A stretch of 13,592 nt of DNA from Prevotellaceae bacterium (lineage in GTDB: Bacteria > Bacteroidota > Bacteroidia > Bacteroidales > UBA932), in NCBI GenBank assembly GCA_031268055.1, contig JAIRXY010000066.1, positions 1 to 13,592 on the forward strand, given 5' to 3'. Positions 1 through 6,678 of the stretch are shown here, in pieces (position 1 is the stretch's first letter; every line of letters starts with the position of its first letter). The notes under the pieces are model-generated. The model was not told where the DNA came from, made no database searches, and saw only the letters and a program-made list of their open reading frames with translations. The position numbers and the translations under genes are program-made.

Positions 1-2242
1 TATCACAACAAAAAAAGGAAGCGTTGAGCGCTTAAAAATCAGCTTCACCACCACCAGCTCCATTCAAACCCGAACAAAATCGGCGGACATACTCTCGGAA
101 AGCCAATTCAGGGAAATCATTGACGCGCAAGGAAACGCTCTCCAGAAATCGCTTATCGGGACAGCTTCGACCGATTGGAACGGCGAAATCTTTCAGCCCG
201 CTTTCGGTACCGACAATAATTTAAGCTTGTCGGGGTCAATCGCAAAGCGCTTGCCCTTCCGTGCGTCCGTGGGCGCATACATGCAAGACGGTATTCTGAA
301 AACAGACCAAGCCAAGCGCTACACCGGCACCTTATCGCTAAGCCCTTCCCTCTTTGACGACTACCTGAAATTCAACCTGAATGTAAAAGCAGCTATGAAT
401 AAAAATCGCTTTGCTGACGGAGCCGCCGTTTGGAACGCTGCCACCTACAACCCAACCATTCCTGCTTACTCCGGCTCAAGCGAATACGGCGGGTACAACG
501 AGGCTATCGACGGACAAGGAAAGCTCGTGACCAGAGCCGTACTAAACCCGCTGGGAATGTTGGAAGAGCGGAGCGCTACCAGCACAATCGGGCGGGTTAT
601 CGGAAATATAGACGTAGACTACAAAGTGCACTTTCTCCCCGAGCTGCGGGCGCACGTTACGTTGGGCTACGACTACGCCGAAGGAAAAGGAGAAGTATAC
701 GTGCCTGCGGAAGTTGCCTACTCCTACTCGTCCGGCGGGCGCGACTATCAATACGGCCCGCAGAAAAAGGAAAACCGCCTATTTACAGGCTACCTGAGTT
801 ACACCAAATCACTCCCGAACATAAAAAGTACGCTGGATGCAACAGCCGGATACGATTATCAATTCTGGAAATCGACCACTGCCGCCTACGAAGAGCTGAA
901 CATCGCCGGCGAAAAACAATCTGCCTCCGCACCCTCCGACCAGCGGCACTTGCTCCTCTCGTATTACGCACGGCTGAACTACTCCTACGATTCCCGCTAC
1001 CTGCTTACCGCAACCGTGCGCCGCGACGGGACTTCCCGCTTTAGCGAGGACAATCGCTGGGGAACGTTCCCTTCCGTAGCGTTAGCTTGGCGCCTGACGG
1101 AGGAAAGCTTTTTAAAGAATAACAAAGCGCTGAGCGACCTGAAATTACGGCTCAGCTACGGCATGACAGGACAGCAAGACGGAATTGGCAACTATGGATA
1201 CTTACCCATATACACCTACGGACAAGACGGCGCCCAATACCTCTTCGGAAATCAGTACTACTACACCTACCGGCCGGAATCGTACAACTCGGAGCTGAAA
1301 TGGGAAAGTACAACCGCCTATAACGCGGGTATTGACTTCGGATTCAAGAACGGACGAATCAGCGGAACGCTGGATTACTACACCCGAAAAACAAAAGACT
1401 TGCTGGCAGTTGTTCCTACCGCTGCCGGAACAAACTTCAACAAAACTATCATTAGCAACGTAGGAAATGTGAACAGCAACGGATGGGAGCTTACGCTAAA
1501 CACCATCGTGGTAGATACCAAGGATATTACATGGAGCGTCGCGTTCAACGCAACCTGGCAAAAAGTGAAAATTGACAACCTTTCGCTGGTGAAAGGCAGC
1601 GAAATAGTTAGCACGCCAGCAGGCCCAACCGTAGACAACACGTACATCCAAGTACTTACGGAAGGATACGCCCCCTACATGTTTTACGTATACAAGCAGC
1701 TCTACGATGCCGCAACAGGCAAGCCGATAGAAGGAGCGTATGCCAACTTAGACGACAACCCTGAAATCAACTCTGCCGACCTCTACCGCTACCACTCGCC
1801 CGCCCCTGATGCAATGCTGGGGTTAAGCACGCAGCTTCAGTACAAAAATTGGAGCTTAAACATGGGATTCCGCGCCCACGTGGGGGGCTATGTTTACAAC
1901 GGAATGGCAATGAATACCGGAACATTCGGCACGGTATCATACAACGATTTTCAGCTCAACAACCTGAATAAAAGTTACCTGAAAACAGGATTTCAATCGC
2001 GCCAATACCTCTCCGATTACTACGTAGAGAATGCCTCTTTCCTGAAAATGGACAACCTCTCCCTCGGATACAATTTTGGCGAAATTGCCAAAAATGTCCG
2101 CTTAAACGTTGCCGCTTTGGTGCAGAACGTATTTACCTATACAAAATACTCAGGCGTTGACCCGGAAATCCCCAACGGATTTGACAATACTTTTTACCCT
2201 CGTCCCAGAATATTTTCGCTCACCTTAGGTCTCGAATTTTAA
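1..2242 (+). CDS. susC: SusC-like TonB-dependent outer-membrane transporter (5' end outside window)
   Basis: Outer-membrane beta-barrel that imports galactan oligosaccharides with SusD, energised by TonB. The frame is open from base 2 and has no start inside the window. It begins inside the ITTKKG motif that ends the plug region of SusC proteins, so the signal peptide, carboxypeptidase-like domain and most of the plug lie to the left. About 746 residues remain. Family marks are the TDWNGEIFQPAFGTDNNLS stretch that leads into the barrel (bases ~164-229), many aromatic-rich alternating strands, and a C-terminus ending in LGLEF, whose terminal Phe fits outer-membrane assembly. A TTG at 227 could be read as a start but lies in the middle of conserved sequence, so it is not the real one. 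The susD start follows 13 bp after the stop, so the two genes are surely co-transcribed. The galactan substrate is inferred from the downstream enzymes. Confidence 0.95.
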   Translation, partial: ITTKKGSVERLKISFTTTSSIQTRTKSADILSESQFREIIDAQGNALQKSLIGTASTDWNGEIFQPAFGTDNNLSLSGSIAKRLPFRASVGAYMQDGILKTDQAKRYTGTLSLSPSLFDDYLKFNLNVKAAMNKNRFADGAAVWNAATYNPTIPAYSGSSEYGGYNEAIDGQGKLVTRAVLNPLGMLEERSATSTIGRVIGNIDVDYKVHFLPELRAHVTLGYDYAEGKGEVYVPAEVAYSYSSGGRDYQYGPQKKENRLFTGYLSYTKSLPNIKSTLDATAGYDYQFWKSTTAAYEELNIAGEKQSASAPSDQRHLLLSYYARLNYSYDSRYLLTATVRRDGTSRFSEDNRWGTFPSVALAWRLTEESFLKNNKALSDLKLRLSYGMTGQQDGIGNYGYLPIYTYGQDGAQYLFGNQYYYTYRPESYNSELKWESTTAYNAGIDFGFKNGRISGTLDYYTRKTKDLLAVVPTAAGTNFNKTIISNVGNVNSNGWELTLNTIVVDTKDITWSVAFNATWQKVKIDNLSLVKGSEIVSTPAGPTVDNTYIQVLTEGYAPYMFYVYKQLYDAATGKPIEGAYANLDDNPEINSADLYRYHSPAPDAMLGLSTQLQYKNWSLNMGFRAHVGGYVYNGMAMNTGTFGTVSYNDFQLNNLNKSYLKTGFQSRQYLSDYYVENASFLKMDNLSLGYNFGEIAKNVRLNVAALVQNVFTYTKYSGVDPEIPNGFDNTFYPRPRIFSLTLGLEF

Positions 2243-2255
2243 CAACAACATAAAA

Positions 2256-3854
2256 ATGAAAAAGATAACAACATACATGGGAGTAATGGCATTAACAATG
2301 GTTTGCGGCGTTTCGTGCGTGGACGACCTCAACCAAATGCCCCACATTGAAGCCACTTCAATATCGGTATACGAACAAGCCGCCAACTACAAATCGGTAC
2401 TGGCAAAGCTCTACGCTTCATTCGTGATATCCGGACAGGAAAAGGGCGGAGGCAACGCAGACATTGCAAGCGATAACGGAGAAAACAGCGACTACCTGCG
2501 CATCTACTTCAACCTTCAAGAAGTACCGACAGAAGAAATAGCCTACACATGGCTCGATGGGAATAATATGACAAATATTGCCTACATGAAATGGGAAGCC
2601 ACCGACATTTGGGTCTCCGACATGTACTACCACATTTACTACACCATTGCGCTATGCAACGAATTTTTGCGAAATGCAACCGATGGGCAAATCGCCAAGT
2701 TTACGGAAAACGAGCAAGCCGATATTCGCAACTTCCGCTCGGAAGCGCGCTTTCTGCGAGCGCTGGCTTACTACCACGCCTTGGACTTGTACGGCAATAT
2801 TCCGTTTGTTGACGAAAATGACCCAGTAGGCGCATTTATCCCGCCGCGCTACACGCGCGCTCAAATATTTGAATTTATTGAGGGCGAGCTGAACGAGATT
2901 GCTCCGGCGATGCTTTCGGCCTCCGAAGCCGAATACGGACGGGCAACAAAAGGCGCGGCATGGACGCTCTTGGCAAAGCTTTACCTCAACGCAGAAGTAT
3001 ACGTCCAGAGAGCGTACTATACGGAATGTATCGCCGCCTGCAAGCACGCTTTGGACGAAGGCTATTCGCTGGAGCCGGAATACGCCAAGCTTTTTAACGC
3101 CGACAACCACTTGCGCACCAACGAAATCATTTTTCCTTTTGCCGTGGACGCCCAGCACACCACGTCCTGGGGAGCAAGCACCTACATCGTGTGCGGCGCT
3201 ATCGTTACAACCGACGTACAGAACGCGGCAGATTACGGCGTAGATGAGGCTTGGGGAATGTTTCGCGTGAGGCCGGAGCTTCCGCTCAAATTCGGAGACG
3301 TTGCCGCCTCGCAGGACTCGCGCGCTATGTTTCATACACAAGGACAAACCTTGGATGTGGATGTCATGAACAAAGAGCAAGCACAAGGATATCTCGTAAC
3401 AAAGTGGACGAACTTAACCGACGACGGACAAAAAGCTTCCAATACGGCCGCCGACGGGGTAAACACCGATTTTCCCATGTTTCGCTTAGCCGATGTATAC
3501 CTGATGCTGGCCGAGGCAGCTGTTCGCGGCGGCGCGGGGGCGTCTCTCTCCGAGGCGCGCGCCTACATCAACCTGTTGCGCGAAAGAGCATACGGGAACG
3601 AATCGGGCAGCTTGTCGTCAGACGATGAGTTGACGTTGGATTTTATTCTCGACGAAAGAGCGCGGGAGCTTTACTGGGAGTGTACCCGCAGAACTGACCT
3701 CATACGCTTTGGCCGCTTTACGGGAAGCAGCTACACATGGCAATGGAAAGGCGGGGTAAAAGATGGAGCCGGTACCGATGCAAAATACAACATCTACCCG
3801 ATTCCTTACGCCGAGCTTTCTGCCAACCCCAACCTCACAAATGAGCATTATTAA
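2256..3854 (+). CDS. susD: SusD/RagB-family surface glycan-binding lipoprotein
   Basis: Surface lipoprotein that caps the SusC barrel and delivers glycan to it. It has 532 residues, usual for the family. The N-terminus is a lipoprotein signal (MKKITTYMGV..., Cys21). Cys21 is followed by Val-Asp-Asp, an acidic stretch of the kind that sends Bacteroidetes lipoproteins to the cell surface. The core SusD/RagB signature is at residues ~157-186 (RNFRSEARFLRALAYYHALD and on to NIPFVDE). The second conserved helix is at 406-420 (FPMFRLADVYLMLAEA), and the C-terminus IYPIPYAELSANPNLTNEHY is the typical SusD ending. The start is ATG 2256 in an A-rich context (ATAAAAATGAAAAA), 13 bp after susC. A 25-bp gap leads to the SusE-like gene. 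Ligand specificity cannot be read from the sequence; beta-1,4-galactan is inferred from the neighbouring GH53 and GH2. Confidence 0.95.
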   Translation: MKKITTYMGVMALTMVCGVSCVDDLNQMPHIEATSISVYEQAANYKSVLAKLYASFVISGQEKGGGNADIASDNGENSDYLRIYFNLQEVPTEEIAYTWLDGNNMTNIAYMKWEATDIWVSDMYYHIYYTIALCNEFLRNATDGQIAKFTENEQADIRNFRSEARFLRALAYYHALDLYGNIPFVDENDPVGAFIPPRYTRAQIFEFIEGELNEIAPAMLSASEAEYGRATKGAAWTLLAKLYLNAEVYVQRAYYTECIAACKHALDEGYSLEPEYAKLFNADNHLRTNEIIFPFAVDAQHTTSWGASTYIVCGAIVTTDVQNAADYGVDEAWGMFRVRPELPLKFGDVAASQDSRAMFHTQGQTLDVDVMNKEQAQGYLVTKWTNLTDDGQKASNTAADGVNTDFPMFRLADVYLMLAEAAVRGGAGASLSEARAYINLLRERAYGNESGSLSSDDELTLDFILDERARELYWECTRRTDLIRFGRFTGSSYTWQWKGGVKDGAGTDAKYNIYPIPYAELSANPNLTNEHY

Positions 3855-3879
3855 TTCACAATTTACAACTCTCTTACGT

Positions 3880-5577
3880 ATGAAAACTAAAGCAATAAAC
3901 AAATGTTTGGGCGCGCTGCTGCTGCTTATATCCATAGGCGCGTGCGAAAAAGACGGTGAACAAATCTACCTCTCCGGTCTTGAGGAAAATGAAATAAGCG
4001 CCACCGAAAGTAGCGTAATACTTTCGCAGGATAACGCGCAGCAAATCGTGCTGTCGCTGGAATGGAGCAAAGGCGCTCTTGCGCTAAGCAGCTCCGACAA
4101 ACCCGCTCCTGATGTGCTGGCTACCTACCTGCAAATTTCCGGCCATGACGACTTCTCCGGCTGCGTAGAAACGCTGGAAGCAACGCTCTCAAAAGCGTAC
4201 ACCGGAGCAGAGCTAAACACAATTGCAAAAAACCTCGGCGTTGTGCCGGGCGCTCCTACCCCGCTCCACTTCCGTATCCGTTCGAGCATGGGCAATAATT
4301 TGGAGTCGGTCTTCAGCAATGCGGTAACCGTAAATGTAACTTCTTACTCGATAGATATGTCGGTTGGATTTATCCTCAATGCAGATAGGGAGCCGACAGC
4401 GCTGACGCTCGCCTCCTCGCAGTCCGACGGTATTTACGCCGGATTCGTGGGAGCCGCCGGGTGGCAAAACTTTTTCCTCTTGGAAGGCGATGGTACCATT
4501 TGGGGAAATACGCCCGAAGACGGCAAAGAGTTTCAAATTTCTTCCGAAGAGGATGTATGGAATTTTTGGTTCCCGGGTGTAACAGGTTGCTACTACGTGA
4601 ATGTCAATACCAGCGCCAAGGAGTGGTCGGCGCTCCTAATCCCCACATTAACGGTAAGCGGAGACGTTGAAGCCACAATGACCTTCGACCGCTCCAAAGT
4701 GCAGTGGACAGCCGCTTTTGAAGCGTCATCGGCTTCTACCTTGAAGGTGAAATTAAGTGCAAGCGGCAAGCAGTACAACGCCACAACAAAAACCGACGAC
4801 AATCTGGCTGCCGATGCTCCGGTTGCCTTTACTCAAAGCGGCGACGGGCTTCTCCTTGCACCTCAAGCCGGAGATATTACCGTTACCGTACCCGAAGCTG
4901 GAGAGTACACGCTGGTTGTTGACCTCAGCAACCCAAGCGCATGGACTTGCCAAGCCGTAAGCGGCGCTGTTGCTCCAAAAGAAATAAATCCATACCTTTA
5001 CCTGCCCGGAGTGGACGATGGTATCCGCGGAGAGTGGACGTTCGACAGCTACCTGACGCTATACAATGAAGATGATTCATCCTACGCCGGCGTAGTCAAC
5101 GTAAGCTCTCAATGGGGGTATAGCATTAACGTAGAAAAGGATAATTGGGACGATAAGTATACGCTCAACGAAGGCGACGCGTACAGCGGAACGTTGGTTT
5201 TCAAGGGCGAAAATAATTTACCAGCGCCGAGCGCCGGACTTTACCTGATAGAAATTTCGCTCAAAGACCTTACATACAAGCTCACACCGGTGGAAAACCA
5301 AATTTATGCTGTAGGCTTGCACGACCAATGGACATTCGACGTCGCCTTAACGTCAGCTGCTGCTACACCCGGCGTTTTTTCCGGCGATATTACAATTAAC
5401 AGCGCTTCCCCTTGGGGTTTTCAGATTCACATAGATGATTCATGGAATCACTATTATGGCGGAGCAGAAGGAAAATTGTACTACAATGGCCAGAATATAA
5501 CCGATGACGCTTCGCTTGAACCCGGTACGTACAGGATGACGGTTGATTTGATTAACGGAACATACACCATCGAATGA
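3880..5577 (+). CDS. SusE-like surface glycan-binding lipoprotein with repeated domains
   Basis: Probable surface glycan-binding protein filling the SusE/SusF position. It has 565 residues from ATG 3880. The frame runs further upstream to 3763, but that would overlap susD; starting at 3880 gives a proper lipoprotein signal (MKTKAINKCLGALLLLISIGAC, Cys22, then Glu-Lys-Asp). Residues ~30-153 look like the SusE N-terminal Ig-like domain. The rest looks like repeated beta-sandwich modules. Residues ~372-470 and ~476-565 are clear copies: both have a WTFD motif, then an aromatic pair (QWGYSI and PWGFQI), then an acidic Trp segment (DNWDD and DDSWN), and end in a Tyr-rich strand. Residues ~158-250 may be a more diverged copy. 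The exposed Trp/Tyr clusters suggest carbohydrate binding, as in SusE, SusF and B. thetaiotaomicron BT4669. The stop codon overlaps the upstream candidate ATG of the GH53 gene. Binding function is inferred from position and fold. Confidence 0.85.
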   Translation: MKTKAINKCLGALLLLISIGACEKDGEQIYLSGLEENEISATESSVILSQDNAQQIVLSLEWSKGALALSSSDKPAPDVLATYLQISGHDDFSGCVETLEATLSKAYTGAELNTIAKNLGVVPGAPTPLHFRIRSSMGNNLESVFSNAVTVNVTSYSIDMSVGFILNADREPTALTLASSQSDGIYAGFVGAAGWQNFFLLEGDGTIWGNTPEDGKEFQISSEEDVWNFWFPGVTGCYYVNVNTSAKEWSALLIPTLTVSGDVEATMTFDRSKVQWTAAFEASSASTLKVKLSASGKQYNATTKTDDNLAADAPVAFTQSGDGLLLAPQAGDITVTVPEAGEYTLVVDLSNPSAWTCQAVSGAVAPKEINPYLYLPGVDDGIRGEWTFDSYLTLYNEDDSSYAGVVNVSSQWGYSINVEKDNWDDKYTLNEGDAYSGTLVFKGENNLPAPSAGLYLIEISLKDLTYKLTPVENQIYAVGLHDQWTFDVALTSAAATPGVFSGDITINSASPWGFQIHIDDSWNHYYGGAEGKLYYNGQNITDDASLEPGTYRMTVDLINGTYTIE

Positions 5578-5594
5578 AAACAGCGATAATAAAA

Positions 5595-6656
5595 ATGAAA
5601 AATAGAATGCAGCTTCATCTGTGCTCGCTGCATTCTATTTCTTACCTCCTACTCCTGCCGGTGCTTATCGCCTGTCAGGACGGAAACAGCCCTCAGCCGC
5701 TTTCGCCGCCGCTCTACGACATGACCGGTTTCGCCAAAGGCGCAGACGTCAGCTGGATTACCGAAATGGAAAAAGCCGGACGTAAATTTTACGACGCTAC
5801 CGGAAGCGAAGTAGAGTGCATGGCTTTGCTACGCAGCTTGGGAATGAACGCCATACGCTTGCGTGTTTGGGTAAATCCCGCAGAAGGCTGGTGCAGCAAA
5901 GAGGAAATGCTGGTAAAAGCTATCCGCGCTCACCGCCTGGGGATGCGCCTTATGGTCGATTTTCACTACAGCGACTGGTGGGCAGACCCCGGTCAGCAAG
6001 CTACACCCAAAGCATGGAAGGAGATGACCGTGGAGGAGATGAAGCAGGCCGTGAAAATTCACACCACAGCCACGCTTGAATTGCTGAAAGCGAAAGGAAT
6101 AACTCCCGAATGGGTACAGGTAGGCAACGAAACCGGAAACGGGATGCTCTGGCCTACCGGTCAGGCAGATGCCAGCATGCCTGCCTACGCCGCCCTGAAC
6201 AACGCCGGATACGACGCCGTCAAATCGGTATTTCCCAACACTGGCGTAATCGTCCATCTGCAAGGCGGAGACAACAATAACCTGTACCGCTGGCTATTTG
6301 ACGGATTGAAAAAGAATGGCGGAAAATGGGATATAATCGGCATGTCGCTCTACCCAAGCGTCGATAGCTGGCAAGAAATGAATAAACGATGCGCGGCTAA
6401 CATAAATGACATGGTTAACCGTTACGGCACGAAAGTAATGATTTGCGAAGTGGGAATGTCGTGGAATCAAGCGGAGGCGGCTAACGCTTTTTTGACGGAT
6501 ATTATTTCGCAAGCAAAAAGCATAGCCAACGATAACTGTTTGGGTGTATTCTACTGGGAGCCGCAATCGTATGGGGGCTGGAAAGAGTACGCATTAGGCG
6601 CGTTCGACGGCGATGGAAAACCTACAATTGCTTTGAATGCCTTTAAAACAAATTAA
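5595..6656 (+). CDS. GH53 endo-beta-1,4-galactanase, surface lipoprotein
   Basis: Cuts internal beta-1,4 bonds of galactan (pectin side chains, arabinogalactan I) into galacto-oligosaccharides. It has 353 residues from ATG 5595, close to a single GH53 (beta/alpha)8 domain. The lipoprotein signal ends in LIAC (Cys27), followed by Gln-Asp-Gly, consistent with surface display. GH53 marks are GFAKGADVSWI (residues 45-55), RLRVWVNP (88-95), DFHYSDWWADPG (122-133), the acid/base Glu179 in VQVGNETGNG, and the nucleophile Glu285 in ICEVGMSW. Both catalytic acids are present, so the enzyme should be active. An alternative ATG at 5574 overlaps the upstream stop (ATGA) and would add seven residues. I prefer 5595 because it gives the usual short signal-peptide n-region and because its start context is identical over 14 bases to that of susD. 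A perfect hairpin sits directly after this start. From memory, B. thetaiotaomicron BT4668 is the equivalent enzyme. Confidence 0.93.
   Translation: MKNRMQLHLCSLHSISYLLLLPVLIACQDGNSPQPLSPPLYDMTGFAKGADVSWITEMEKAGRKFYDATGSEVECMALLRSLGMNAIRLRVWVNPAEGWCSKEEMLVKAIRAHRLGMRLMVDFHYSDWWADPGQQATPKAWKEMTVEEMKQAVKIHTTATLELLKAKGITPEWVQVGNETGNGMLWPTGQADASMPAYAALNNAGYDAVKSVFPNTGVIVHLQGGDNNNLYRWLFDGLKKNGGKWDIIGMSLYPSVDSWQEMNKRCAANINDMVNRYGTKVMICEVGMSWNQAEAANAFLTDIISQAKSIANDNCLGVFYWEPQSYGGWKEYALGAFDGDGKPTIALNAFKTN
5600..5640 (+). repeat. Perfect 14-bp inverted repeat (hairpin) at the start of the GH53 gene
   Basis: Left arm AAATAGAATGCAGC (5600-5613) and right arm GCTGCATTCTATTT (5627-5640) are exact reverse complements around a 13-base loop. 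It begins three bases after the preferred GH53 start codon (5595) and lies inside the signal-peptide coding region. The stem is followed by CTTACC, so there is a short T-rich end (TATTTCTT). It could lower translation of GH53, act as a partial internal terminator, or mark an mRNA processing site. The structure is certain; the role is open. Confidence 0.7.
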
Positions 6657-6678
6657 AAAGCTATGCTTATCTTTACGT

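Noticed and set aside
227..2242. TTG start at 227 for a 671-residue SusC
   Set aside because: The reading frame is open from base 2 and encodes conserved SusC sequence before 227, so the gene is cut by the window edge.
2652..3386. 244-codon open frame on the minus strand inside susD
   Set aside because: It has no recognisable domain and lies wholly opposite a strongly conserved gene; an antisense shadow.
3763..3879. N-terminal extension of the SusE-like protein
   Set aside because: It overlaps the end of susD out of frame and would place the lipoprotein signal about 40 residues inside the protein.
5574..5594. ATG 5574 as GH53 start (ATGA overlap with the SusE-like stop)
   Set aside because: It remains possible, but 5595 gives a more usual signal peptide and shares its context with the susD start.
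6637..6678. N-terminal extension of GH2
   Set aside because: It overlaps GH53 and hides a normal signal peptide that begins at 6679.
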